From assembly GCF_014199615.1 (NCBI RefSeq), contig NZ_JACHOB010000001.1, positions 930,001 to 994,000 on the forward strand: a stretch of 64,000 bases of DNA, given 5' to 3'. Below the pieces are notes generated by a model. The model worked only from the letters and a program-made list of their open reading frames with translations, had not been told where the DNA came from and made no database searches. This DNA comes from Parvularcula dongshanensis (GTDB taxonomy: Bacteria > Pseudomonadota > Alphaproteobacteria > Caulobacterales > Parvularculaceae). Positions 1-9,049 of this stretch are shown in pieces (position 1 is the stretch's first letter; each line of letters starts with the position of its first letter). A program made the position numbers and the translations under genes.

Positions 1-111
1 GTGGCGGAGCAGGGGCGAAACGATGCCGCCCCCGAAACGGCCGGCTTCGTCCAGGAGGACGAGCGCGGCTTCGGCGACACCCTCGTCCGTTTCCTGCGCT
101 ACGGGCGCTAG
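1..111 (+). CDS. C-terminal end of an unidentified protein (partial)
   Basis: Frame 1 is open from the first base to a TAG at 109-111. The last 36 residues are acidic and end in LVRFLRYGR. The start lies outside the window and the tail matches no family I recognise. It converges on the DUF938 methyltransferase, whose stop codon overlaps this one (108-110). The clean convergent stop-stop overlap and GC-biased third positions favour a real gene end, but 37 codons is little evidence. Confidence 0.45.
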   Translation: MAEQGRNDAAPETAGFVQEDERGFGDTLVRFLRYGR

Positions 112-767
112 CCCTTCTCGAACACGACCGAGAGGTTGTTCGCCGGCATCTCGCATATCTCGGCGAGGTGCAGGCCCAGCGACGCGCCGAGCGGCTGCAG
201 CGCGTCGTCGAGGTCGCGGACGCCCCAACCCGGATCGCGCGCCTTGAGCGAGGCGTCGAAGCGCCGGTTGCTCTCGGCCATGACGCCGCGCCGCGAGAAC
301 GGCCCGTAGAGCATCAACCGCCCGCCGGGCCGAAGCAGCGCCGCCGTGCCCCGGAACAGCCCCTCGCAGGCCGAGAAGAGCGCGATGTGGATCATGTTGG
401 CGCAGAAGACGCCGTCGGGCACCTCGGACACGTCTCGCCACCAGCCAGGGACGGTGACGTCGAGATCCGATGGCGCCGCCATGCAGCCGTCAGGAACGCT
501 CTCGGCCCACGCCGCGACGCTCGCGCGGGAGCCTTCGTCGGGTTCGGACGGCAGCCAGCGGAGAGAAGGATAGGCCGAACAAAGAGCGGCCCCATGCTCA
601 CCCGTTCCCGACGCGACTTCTAGGACGACGCCTCCCGTCGGCATGAGCGAGCCGAAGGCGTCGACGATGGCCGCGCGGTTCCGCGCGGCGGACGGGCTGA
701 ACAACCGCCTCTCCTCGCGCTCCCGCTCTTCCAGGGCGAGCGGACGTCTTCCTTCGGACACCAGCAC
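108..767 (-). CDS. DUF938 class I SAM-dependent methyltransferase
   Basis: 219 residues, about 10-15 longer than usual for DUF938 because of an N-terminal extension; translation may begin nearer the conserved FSPSAARNR segment (about residues 24-32). The SAM-binding motif I, VLEVASGTGEH, is at about 48-58, with a post-motif acidic region (SEPDEGS) and CANMIHI at about 120-126, both typical of the family (related to METTL26). Substrate is unknown. It stands alone: the left neighbour is convergent and a tRNA follows on the other strand. Family call is firm, function is not. Confidence 0.85.
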   Translation of the reverse strand: MLVSEGRRPLALEEREREERRLFSPSAARNRAAIVDAFGSLMPTGGVVLEVASGTGEHGAALCSAYPSLRWLPSEPDEGSRASVAAWAESVPDGCMAAPSDLDVTVPGWWRDVSEVPDGVFCANMIHIALFSACEGLFRGTAALLRPGGRLMLYGPFSRRGVMAESNRRFDASLKARDPGWGVRDLDDALQPLGASLGLHLAEICEMPANNLSVVFEKG

Positions 768-814
768 CTCATTGACAGCGCTCGAGCCTCAGCGCACACA
801 ACGCGACCGGGCTA

Positions 815-888
815 GCGGGTATGATGTAATGGTAGCCTGTCAGCTTCCCAAGCTGAACGCGCGAGTTCGATTCTCGCTACCCGCTCCA
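815..888 (+). tRNA. tRNA-Gly (anticodon CCC)
   Basis: A 74-nt cloverleaf with encoded CCA. The acceptor stem GCGGGTA (815-821) pairs with TACCCGC (878-884), discriminator T885, CCA 886-888. The anticodon stem TCAGC/GCTGA encloses loop TTCCCAA, giving anticodon CCC, which reads GGG. The T-arm contains GTTCGATTC. The broken kinase gene on the opposite strand ends inside its 3' strand. Confidence 0.95.
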
Positions 889-3709
889 ACTCGCCGCGTC
901 GCAACAGTGCGTTACGCCGCCTTGCGTCCACTTTCCGATCATCGCGTGGAAGGCGTCGGAGCGGTTTGGTTTGTATAGGTAGTCGTCCATGCCGGCCTCC
1001 AGGCATCGGTCGCGCTGACCGGTCATAGCATGGGCCGTGAGGCAAAGGATGGGCGTTCGGGGCGCGTTCTTCTTCGACTCATGGGCACGAATGTACTTCG
1101 TCGCCTCGATCCCATCCATCTTGGGCATGGAGAGGTCCATCAGCACCACGTCGAACTCTTCCTCTCGGTAGGCATCGTAGGCCGCCGCACCGTCCTCTGC
1201 GAAGGAGGCCGCATACTGATCGCCGTCGAGGAGGTTTTGCAAGACGAGGCGGTTCACCGCGTTGTCCTCCGCCACGAATATGCGCAGGCGGTGATCGTTC
1301 ACGGCGGCAGGCTCGGGCGTCGATGCCGCGGGCGTTTCGGTAGCCTGCAGGCTTGGGGGCGAAGCGCCTTCGGCCTCCGGCTCGGCAGCGGAGATCGCCG
1401 CGAGGCAGTTGTAGAGCTGCTTTGCCCGAACCGGCTTGACCAGGTAGTCCGACGCGCCGGGCGCTCTGAAAGCGGCGACCGAGTTGTCGTTGTCGACCGA
1501 AGACAGAACGACGATCCGAGCAGGATCCAGCAGCTTCGACCGTGCGGCATGTTGCGCGACGGCGAGTCCGTCCATGTCCGGCATGTGATAGTCCAGCAAG
1601 ACCGCATCGTAAGGCGTTCCATCCGCTGCCGCCCGCTCGAGCATCCTGACCGCCTGTCGGCCCCCGTCAACTCTCCGACAACGAAGGCCCCAGCCGCGGC
1701 ATTGCTCCTCGAGGATGTTGAGGTTCACCGCGACATCGTCGACGAGGAGCACAAGGCCTTCCGCCAACGGACGTTCCTGCGTGGCGGGAAGCGTTCTCGC
1801 ATCCGCGAGACTGAAGGGCAGTTCGATCCAGAAGGTCGAGCCCTCGCCAAACTGCGACGTCACACCAATCTCGCCGCCCATCAGGTCGACCAGACGCTGC
1901 GTGATGGCAAGGCCGAGGCCCGTGCCGCCATAGTGGCGGGTCGTCGTCTTTTCGGCCTGGCTGAAATCGTCGAAGATCAGCCCGAGCTTGCCCTTGGGAA
2001 TCCCAATGCCGGTATCGGCGACGCTGATGTGGTTACGGCCTTCGGCGGAGAGTTTCACTTCGATCAGGACGTGGCCCGACGGCGTGAACTTGACCGAATT
2101 GCCGGTGAGGATCGTGACGATCTGGCGCAGGCGCCCCGCATCGCCCTCGACGAGCAGCGGCACTTCCGGCGCGCAGCGTACCGCGATCTCGATGCCCTTC
2201 TCGTGCGCGGCGGTCGCCAGCAGGGTCGCAACGTCCTCGACGGCGCCGCGCAGGTCGAACGGGACAGGGTCGAGTTCGACCTTGCCGGCTTCGATCTTGG
2301 AAAAGTCGAGCACGTCGTTGATCACGGTGAGAAGCGCGTTGCCCGACTGGTGGATCGTCTCTGCGAACATCGGTTCGCGTTGCCCGAGCTCCGCGTTCAA
2401 CAGGATTTCGGACATGCCCAGGATGCCGTTCATAGGTGTACGGATATCGTGAGACATGTTGGCGAGGAAAGCCGACTTCGCCACGCTCGCGGCGCGCGGT
2501 CTCCAGCGCCGCCTCGAGCTCGCGGGAGGTCTCGCGCTGCTCTTCGAGGAGACCTTCGACCTTCTCCTGGCTCGCCTTCTACTCGGTGAACTTCCGCGCG
2601 ATCTTGGCGAAACCGATCAGCGTACCCTCGTGATAGATCGGATCGATGACCACGCTCGCCCAAAAGCGCGTGCCGTCTTTTCGGTAGCGCCAGCCTTGCG
2701 CCTCGAACTTGCCCTTCTCACGCGCCTCGGAAAGGGCTTTGTCCGGCAAGCCTGCCTCGCGGTCCTTCTCGCTGAGAAGCGGGAGAAGTGGTGGCCCACG
2801 ATCTCGGAGGCCTTGTAGCCTTTCGCCCGCTCCGCGCCGGCGTTCCAGTTCTGCCCGTGCCCCTGGGGATCGAGCATGTAGATCGCGTAGTCGGTGACAC
2901 CCTCGACGAGGAGGCGAAAGCCGTCCGCGGTCTCTTGCGCTTCCCTCGCAGTCTCGTTGCGTTCCGTGCAGTCCTTGGTGATCTTCGCGAAGCCCATCAA
3001 CTCGCCGTCCCCGTCGTAGACGGGGTCGATGACCACCATGACCCAGAAGCGGGTTCCGTCCTTGCGGACCCGCCAACCCTCGGCCTCGAACGTTCCTGTG
3101 CGAAGTGCCATCTCCAACGCCTGGGCCGGGTCGCCAGCCGCCTGGCTCTCCGACGGGTAGAAGCATGAGAAGTGGCGTCCGGTGATGTCGTCCGCGGTGT
3201 AGCCCTTGGCCCGCTCCGCGCCCGGGTTCCAACTCGCAACGCGGCCGTCCTTGTCGAGCGTGTAGATCGCGTAGTCGGTCACGCCTTGCACCAGTAGGCG
3301 GAAGCTACGCTCGGAGCGCGCCAGCTGCTCGTTGGCTTCTCTGTCCGCGGTGCAGTCGCGCGTTGATCTTCGTGAACCCGATAAGCTCGTCCTCGTCGCC
3401 ATAGACGGGCGTGATCGAGACCGAGGCCCAGAACAGGCGGCCGTCCGCGCGGATGCGCCATCCTTGCGTGGAGTACTCACCCTCTCTCAGTGCGGTCTCC
3501 AACGCCTTTTGCGGATCGTGCGCGACCTGCCCCTTATGGGGATAAAAGCAGGCGAAGTGCTGACCGATGATCTGATCGGTCGTATAGCCCTTGATCCTCT
3601 CGGCACCAGTGTTTTAGGTCTGAACGATCCCGACCGGATCGAGCATGCGGATAGCGTAGCTCGTGACCGACCGCGTCACGCGCTCGTAGACGCTCTGTTT
3701 GACTGACAT
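877..3709 (-). pseudogene. Multi-PAS hybrid sensor histidine kinase, disrupted by five lesions
   Basis: Read from ATG 3707-3709, three PAS/PAC units are followed by a HisKA domain (H in [12 protein letters not shown], near 2450), a HATPase_c domain (N-box GNSVKFT; G-boxes DTGIG and GGTGLGL) and two receiver domains (from about 1755 and 1287). The frame is broken by TAA at 3614-3616 where PAC repeats normally have Trp, a +1 base near 3358-3362, a -1 base near 2774-2778, TAG at 2579-2581, and a +1 base near 2481-2484 just before [11 protein letters not shown]. The last 535 codons (2484-877) are open, so a PAS-less kinase/receiver protein is still possible. The stop codon lies inside the antisense of tRNA-Gly. 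Sequencing error is a less likely explanation because the neighbouring genes are intact. Confidence 0.8.
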
Positions 3710-3808
3710 GTCCGCCCCAATACTTCCCCGATATTGCCGCGTAGCGAGTACAGACCTAATACAGCCTTCAGACCTGAAGCGGATTCACGGCGCGTTTTGA
3801 GAATTCGT

Positions 3809-3823
3809 ATCACGAACCGTGAT
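3809..3823. repeat. Short inverted repeat ATCACG-aac-CGTGAT
   Basis: A perfect 6-bp dyad with a 3-base centre lies between the antiporter stop (3859) and the start of the broken kinase gene (3709). It could be a weak terminator hairpin for the antiporter operon or an operator upstream of the kinase. No T-run follows on either strand, so the role is open. Confidence 0.3.
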
Positions 3824-3858
3824 GGGGGCCGACTTCGTCCGGTTTGTTTGCTCTAGAT

Positions 3859-5217
3859 TTACAACGAGACGACGAGCCCGCTGATTAGGTAGGCGGCGAG
3901 AGCGGCAGCGCCGGTGGCGAGCGCGTAGGGCAGTTGGGTCGTCACGTGCGAGAGGTGCTCCGTGCCCGACGCGACGCTCGCGATCAGCGTCGTGTCCGAC
4001 AGGGGCGAGCAGTGGTCGCCGAAGACCCCGCCGCCCAGAACTGCCGCAAGGGCGAGGGTCGGCGGCACGCCCAGCGCCGCGGCCAGCGGCATGGCGATCG
4101 GTATCAGCAGGCCGTAAGTCCCCCAACTCGTGCCCGTAGAGAAGCTCGCGACGCCCGCCGCGACGAAGAGAACGGCCGGCGCGAGGAAGGGCGGCAAGGA
4201 CCCTGCCGCGAGGCGCGCCACCATTTCGCCCGTGCCGAGGGCGTTCAAGGAAGCGCCGAGCGCGAGCGCGAGGAGCAGGACGGTGACGAGCGGCACCATC
4301 TCGCCGATCCCGCCGAAGACCGCGCGCCCCACGGCCTGGCCATCCATGACCCGGTCCCGCCTGACCAGAAGCGCGCCGAGCAGGGCCGCGAGGCTGACCG
4401 CCCAGAGGATCGAGCGCGCCCCGTCGCCGTTCACGATCGAACCGCCGCCGGTCAGCGTCATGAAGAGGAGGGCACCGCCTACGAGGACGCCGAGCGGCAC
4501 CCACATGTAGCGCGGCCGCGTCGGCGCCGCGCCGCCTGGCGCCGCGACGGCCTCCGTTCGCGCGTCGGCCGCCCGCATCGGCCCGAAGACGCGGCCCGTC
4601 AGGGCCGTGACGTAGACGAGCCCCACGGTGAGCAAGGCGTAGAAGTTGAGCGGCACCGCGCCGAGCACGACGCCGAAGGGCTGCGCGAGGCCTTGGGCCG
4701 CGACGAGACCCATGGCGTAGGCGCCCCAACCGTTGAAGGGGACGAGGACGCTGACCGGCGCGCTCGTGGAATCGATGATGTAGGCGAGGCGTTCGCGCGA
4801 CAGGCCGTGCGCGTCGTAGAGCGGCCGGCCGAGGACGCCGGAGCCGAGAAGACTGACGTTCGTCTCGACGAAGAGCGCCGTGCCCGTCGCCGCGACCATC
4901 AGTTCGGCGCGGCGAGGCGTGCGGACGATGCCTCGGCCGAGCAGCGCGCGCGCTGTCGCTGCGACGCCGCCCGAGTCACGGGCGAGCGCGATCACCGCGC
5001 CGATCAGCAGGCAGAAGAGCAGGATCTGCGTGTTGTAGGCGCTGCCGAAGACTTCGACGACGCGGTCGAAGCTGGCGGTCAGGCCGCCGACAGGACCGCC
5101 CGCGACGAAGGCTTCGGACAGGAACAGGGCGAGAAGAAGCGCGCCGTAGACGTTGCGGAGGACGATCGCGAAGGCGATCGCGGCGAGGGGCGGGATCAGC
5201 GTCGAAAGCGTGTCCAC
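3859..5217 (-). CDS. Na+/H+ antiporter of the NhaC family
   Basis: 452 residues with about 11-12 hydrophobic segments and no signal peptide, the size and layout of NhaC-type secondary transporters in the inner membrane. Family-like features include the stretch GTSWGTYGLLIPIAMPLA near residue 360, glycine/serine-rich re-entrant segments, and GGGVFGDHCSPLSDTTLIAS near 395, a hallmark of NhaC proteins. GTG start at 5215-5217 lies 3 bases after the stop of the M19 dipeptidase gene, so the two are almost certainly co-transcribed. Such pairs may couple peptide processing with amino acid uptake, but substrate (Na+/H+ or an amino acid) cannot be told from sequence. Confidence 0.85.
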   Translation of the reverse strand: MDTLSTLIPPLAAIAFAIVLRNVYGALLLALFLSEAFVAGGPVGGLTASFDRVVEVFGSAYNTQILLFCLLIGAVIALARDSGGVAATARALLGRGIVRTPRRAELMVAATGTALFVETNVSLLGSGVLGRPLYDAHGLSRERLAYIIDSTSAPVSVLVPFNGWGAYAMGLVAAQGLAQPFGVVLGAVPLNFYALLTVGLVYVTALTGRVFGPMRAADARTEAVAAPGGAAPTRPRYMWVPLGVLVGGALLFMTLTGGGSIVNGDGARSILWAVSLAALLGALLVRRDRVMDGQAVGRAVFGGIGEMVPLVTVLLLALALGASLNALGTGEMVARLAAGSLPPFLAPAVLFVAAGVASFSTGTSWGTYGLLIPIAMPLAAALGVPPTLALAAVLGGGVFGDHCSPLSDTTLIASVASGTEHLSHVTTQLPYALATGAAALAAYLISGLVVSL

Positions 5218-5220
5218 GCG

Positions 5221-6420
5221 TCAGTCGGCCGCCGCTGCGGCCGCATCGAGAAGGCGCAGAAGGTTGCCGCCCCAGATCTTCTCGATCTCTTCGGGCGTAT
5301 AGCCTTCTTCGAGCAGCCGTTCGGTGATCATCGGCAGGTCGCTCACGTCGCGCATCTCGTCGACCCCGCCGCCCCCGTCCCAATCCGCGCCGATGCCGAC
5401 GTGGTCCGGCCCGACGACGGCCAGGATGTGGAGGAGCTGCGCCGTGAAGTCCTCGAAGCTGGCATAGGGACGCGGATAGGCGGCGTCGATCTCGGCGCGC
5501 CGCCGCGCGCGGGTGGCCTCGTCTTCGATGGTCGCTCCGGGACCTTCGCCCAACGCTTCGAGCGCCGCGTCGCGTTCCGGCGTCTCCGGCAGGTCGGCGA
5601 GGTAGCCGCCATAGGCGTTGACCTGGATCAAGCCGCCCGCCGCTGCAAGCTTGCGCAGCCTGTCGTCGTCGATGTTGCGCGGATGATCGTAGATCGCTCT
5701 TGCGCCCGAATGCGACAGGATGATCGGTGTTCTCGACGCCTCCAGCATGTCGTCGAAGGCGGCGTCGCTCGCATGGCTCGCATCGACGATCATGCCGAGC
5801 CGGTTCGCCTCCGCCACGAGTTCGAAGCCGAGGGGCGTGAGTCCCTTGCCGCTTTCGCCCGTCGCGCTGCCCGCGAACTGGTTGTCGCGGAAGTGGACGG
5901 GCCCGACCATCCGTACGCCGCGGCGGTGGAAGCCTTCGAGGCCGAAGACGCTCTCGCCGAGCGGATAGCTGTTCTCGATGCTCATCAGCACGACCCGCCT
6001 GCCTTCGGCCTCGGCCTGCCGCGCGCCCTCAGACGTCGTCGCCAGGGCGAAGTCCGAAGGGTGCTCGCGCACCATGCGCTCGATCGCGGAGGCGCGCTCT
6101 TCGGCCGTCGCCGCCGCCTCGGCGTAGCCTTCTTCGGTCAGTGGTCCTTGCGGCGTGTAGATGACGAAGAAGCCGCCATCGAGGCCGCCTTCCTTCATGC
6201 GGGGCAGGTCGACCTGGCTGTCGTCGCGGCCCGCCTCGTGACGCGCCGTGACGTCGAAGCCGGGGCGGACGAGGGCGGCGGGCGTGTCGAGGTGGCTGTC
6301 GAGGACCAGCGCTTCGTCGTGCACCGCCCGGGCGCTCCGCGTTCCGGCGCCTTGCGGGCTCGCGCAGGCACCGAGCGCCGTCACCGCTGCGAGGAGGCCC
6401 AACCGTACCGCACGTTCCAT
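5221..6420 (-). CDS. Membrane dipeptidase (peptidase M19), lipoprotein
   Basis: 399 residues. The N-terminus is a lipoprotein signal with lipobox ALGAC (Cys19), so the enzyme is likely anchored in the envelope facing the periplasm. M19 zinc-site features are visible: HLD of DSHLDTP near 43-45, the SHSGARAIYDHPRNIDD segment near 235-251 and IGADWDGGG near 350. The family hydrolyses dipeptides, including some with D-residues, and dehydropeptides. It is the first gene of a two-gene operon with the NhaC-type antiporter. Confidence 0.9.
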   Translation of the reverse strand: MERAVRLGLLAAVTALGACASPQGAGTRSARAVHDEALVLDSHLDTPAALVRPGFDVTARHEAGRDDSQVDLPRMKEGGLDGGFFVIYTPQGPLTEEGYAEAAATAEERASAIERMVREHPSDFALATTSEGARQAEAEGRRVVLMSIENSYPLGESVFGLEGFHRRGVRMVGPVHFRDNQFAGSATGESGKGLTPLGFELVAEANRLGMIVDASHASDAAFDDMLEASRTPIILSHSGARAIYDHPRNIDDDRLRKLAAAGGLIQVNAYGGYLADLPETPERDAALEALGEGPGATIEDEATRARRRAEIDAAYPRPYASFEDFTAQLLHILAVVGPDHVGIGADWDGGGGVDEMRDVSDLPMITERLLEEGYTPEEIEKIWGGNLLRLLDAAAAAAD

Positions 6421-6533
6421 TCTCGAACTCCCTCGTTCCGGACCGAGGCATAACCGCAGCCGCCGCCGGTTGGCGAGGGGTGCGGCGCGGCGTGGACCCC
6501 CGCGGCGAGCGTCGCTAGGCCTCGATCCCGGCT

Positions 6534-8345
6534 ATGCATGTCATTCTTCGTCTCTTTCTGTGCCTTTGCGCCGTCCTGACGCTCGGCACCGCGGCCGCCC
6601 AGACGGCCCCATCGTCCGGCGGTGGCTCTGATCGGCCCCCTGCCGATCCCGAATCCGCCTCGGGCGGCGTCTTCTCGGACCTGCTCGAAGCCTTGGAATC
6701 GGGCAGCCGCCTTCTGATCGAGAAGATGCAGCCCGGCGAGGTGCGCGACCTCGTCGACGACCCGCGCTTCAACGGCCAGGACAGCCCCCGCGCCACCATC
6801 ATGACCTTCGTCGAGGCGATGGCGCTCGTCGACCGCGGCTATGACGAGGTTGGTTACGGTCGTGCCCTCGCGAGCCTGCCGGCGGGAGCCTCGCGCGCCC
6901 AAGCCGACACGCTCTACGGCGTCTTCCTGCGCCTGGGCCCCGTCTCGCCCGCGGCTCTGCCGGGCGAAGAGGCGATCGAGGCGGCGGGCGACACGCGCTT
7001 CGTCTTCTTCCCCCGGGCGACCGAACACCTCTGGGTCTGGCAGACGCTGGAGACCCCGCCGGACGGCCAGATCACCGTCGAGAAGGCGGCGGACGGCCGC
7101 TGGACCTTCTCGAGGCGGACGCTGGACGGCCTCCAGGCGCTGTCCGACGCCATGGCGCCCCTGCCGCCGCGCTACGACGAAAGCCAGGAAGGGCAGTACT
7201 TCGTCCGGGTCTTCTCGCCGCTCTTCGAAGAGACGGGCCTCTTGGGCTGGCTCGGCTTCCTCGGGACCTTCACCGTCGGCATCGGCGGCGGCATCCTCTT
7301 CTATCGTCTCCTGCGCTGGGGGGCGGGCCGGGTCGAGGAGGGCGACCACAGCCTTCTTGCCCGCACGCTGCGCGGCCTCGGCGCCTCGGGCGGCCTCGTC
7401 GTCTTCACGATCCTCTTCACCGTCGCCTTCGGCTTCTTGGCGCTGGGACCAGTGCTGCGGCCGCTGCGCTTCGCGATCCCGCAGTTCCTCATGGTGATCG
7501 CGCTCGCGCTCCTGGCCATCTCGCTGATCGACGTCGTCGCCGCCTTCACCAAGCGGCGGATCGAGCGGAAGGGCGAGGGCCACTACGACCGGATGCTGGT
7601 GACCGCCATCCGGCGCATCCTCCGCACGCTCGTCGCGCTCGTCGTCCTTCTCTTCGTCCTCGAAAGCGTGCTGCACGTGAACGTCGGCGCGCTCATCGTC
7701 GGCTTCGGCGTCGTCGGCCTCGCGCTGTCGCTCGCCGCGCAGGACTCGGTGAAGAACCTCTTCGGCGCGGTGTCGATCTTCGTGAACCGGCCCTTCGTCA
7801 TCGGCGACTGGATCAAGTTCAAGGGCCGGTTGGGCACCCATTGGGGCACGATCGAGGACATCCGTCTTCAGTCGACGGACCTTCGCGACCTCGGCGGGAA
7901 CATCATCACCATCCCCAACATGCTGTTCATCGACCGCGAGGTCGAGAACCTCTCCGCGCGCGGCTACATCCGCCGGGAGCTGAACATCGCCATCCCCTAC
8001 CGCCCCGACGCGCGCGAGGCCGAGCGGGCGATGCAGGCGCTGATGGATGTCTTCACCGACGACGAAGTCCTGGAGGATGCCAACGCCAAGGGTCGCGACG
8101 GCGACCCGCATGTCAGCTTCCCGGAGTTCGGCGAGGCCTGGCTGACCATCCGCGGCTACCACTGGTACTTCATGGGCGGTGAGGACGAGGACGCCCAGCG
8201 TGACACGGAGCGCGGCTGGTTCACCTATCTCGAGCACTGCACGTTTGTGAACCGGAAGATCGTCGACCTCTTCGGCGAACGGAACATCGAGTTCGCCTTC
8301 CCGACCCAGACGGTCCAGCTCATCCGCGGCAACGACCGGGCTTAG
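6534..8345 (+). CDS. Mechanosensitive channel, MscS family, with N-terminal signal peptide
   Basis: 603 residues. A signal peptide ending ...AAAQ (about residue 22) precedes a periplasmic region of about 210 residues. Membrane segments lie near 236-266, 285-310 and 315-335, followed by the MscS pore helix and beta domain (NVGALIVGFGVVGLAL from about 382; NRPFVIGDWIKFKG; LRDLGGNIITIPNM). The Gly/Ala-patterned pore helix and the beta-domain signature are diagnostic. It probably releases solutes on hypo-osmotic shock. Its last 4 bases overlap the convergent PIG-L gene of the next operon. Confidence 0.92.
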   Translation: MHVILRLFLCLCAVLTLGTAAAQTAPSSGGGSDRPPADPESASGGVFSDLLEALESGSRLLIEKMQPGEVRDLVDDPRFNGQDSPRATIMTFVEAMALVDRGYDEVGYGRALASLPAGASRAQADTLYGVFLRLGPVSPAALPGEEAIEAAGDTRFVFFPRATEHLWVWQTLETPPDGQITVEKAADGRWTFSRRTLDGLQALSDAMAPLPPRYDESQEGQYFVRVFSPLFEETGLLGWLGFLGTFTVGIGGGILFYRLLRWGAGRVEEGDHSLLARTLRGLGASGGLVVFTILFTVAFGFLALGPVLRPLRFAIPQFLMVIALALLAISLIDVVAAFTKRRIERKGEGHYDRMLVTAIRRILRTLVALVVLLFVLESVLHVNVGALIVGFGVVGLALSLAAQDSVKNLFGAVSIFVNRPFVIGDWIKFKGRLGTHWGTIEDIRLQSTDLRDLGGNIITIPNMLFIDREVENLSARGYIRRELNIAIPYRPDAREAERAMQALMDVFTDDEVLEDANAKGRDGDPHVSFPEFGEAWLTIRGYHWYFMGGEDEDAQRDTERGWFTYLEHCTFVNRKIVDLFGERNIEFAFPTQTVQLIRGNDRA

Positions 8346-9049
8346 GCGAGGTAGGTCTCGGACTGGATGCCGGCGAGCCGCTCCCGAAGCGCCTCCGCCC
8401 CGCCGAACTGAAAGCCGAGCTGCGTTTCGTAGGCGAGGCAGGCGGCGAGCTTCGCGTCCGCTTCGCGCGGTGTCAGCGTGACGGTCTCGGACAGCAGTCT
8501 GCCGTCCTCCGCCGCGAAGGGGGCTTTCGGCGCCTCCCTGTCCGCATAAGGCCAATCGGTCCAGTAGAGGCGGCGCTTCGCGTCGAGGACGCCGCCCGCC
8601 CGCCGGACGACCTCGTGATCGACGTGCCCGCCGATCCCTCGCGGCAAGAGGAGGAGGTCGATGCGCTCCCCGCCGAACGCGCTGCGCAGCGTCTCGGCGA
8701 CCGCGGCCTCCTCGCGATCCTCGGTGCGTACACCGCCGAAGAGGGAGGGGGCGTCCTCGTACCCTCTATGCGGGGCTTCGAGGTGGGGCAGGTGGAGGGG
8801 TTCCGCTCCGAGCGCGGCACAGGCGGCCTCGTCTTCTGCCCGGCGCAACGCCATGTAGTCCGCGTCTGGCGCCAGACCCTTGTCGAGCTGGCAGGCGAGT
8901 GCGAAGCCCGTCGGCCGGGCGACGTTGCCGGTGAAGACCGTTGCGAGGATCACGCGGTCCCCGCCCGCCGCCAACCGCGCGAGGAGGCCGCCCGCCGAGA
9001 ACGCCGCATCGTCGAGGTGCGGCGAGAGCGCGAGGACCGTCCGGCTCAC
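8342..9049 (-). CDS. PIG-L family (LmbE-like) deacetylase, last gene of the YcaO/inositol operon
   Basis: 235 residues. The GTG start at 9047-9049 overlaps the TGA of the glycosyltransferase as GTGA. The zinc motif is SPHLDDAAFSAGG (H11, D13, D14; canonical form HPDDE), with the second zinc/catalytic segment GGHVDHEVV near residue 147. PIG-L enzymes remove N-acetyl groups from GlcNAc-inositol compounds (MshB in mycothiol synthesis, PIG-L in GPI anchors) or from other GlcNAc conjugates. With a GT4 enzyme directly upstream and an inositol-phosphate synthase heading the operon, deacetylation of a GlcNAc-inositol-like intermediate is a reasonable inference. Confidence 0.85.
   Translation of the reverse strand: MSRTVLALSPHLDDAAFSAGGLLARLAAGGDRVILATVFTGNVARPTGFALACQLDKGLAPDADYMALRRAEDEAACAALGAEPLHLPHLEAPHRGYEDAPSLFGGVRTEDREEAAVAETLRSAFGGERIDLLLLPRGIGGHVDHEVVRRAGGVLDAKRRLYWTDWPYADREAPKAPFAAEDGRLLSETVTLTPREADAKLAACLAYETQLGFQFGGAEALRERLAGIQSETYLA

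Noticed and set aside
3934-6453. Very long plus-strand ORF across the antiporter and dipeptidase genes
   Set aside because: Low-complexity Arg/Glu/Asp-rich translation typical of an antisense frame; both minus-strand genes have clear family motifs.
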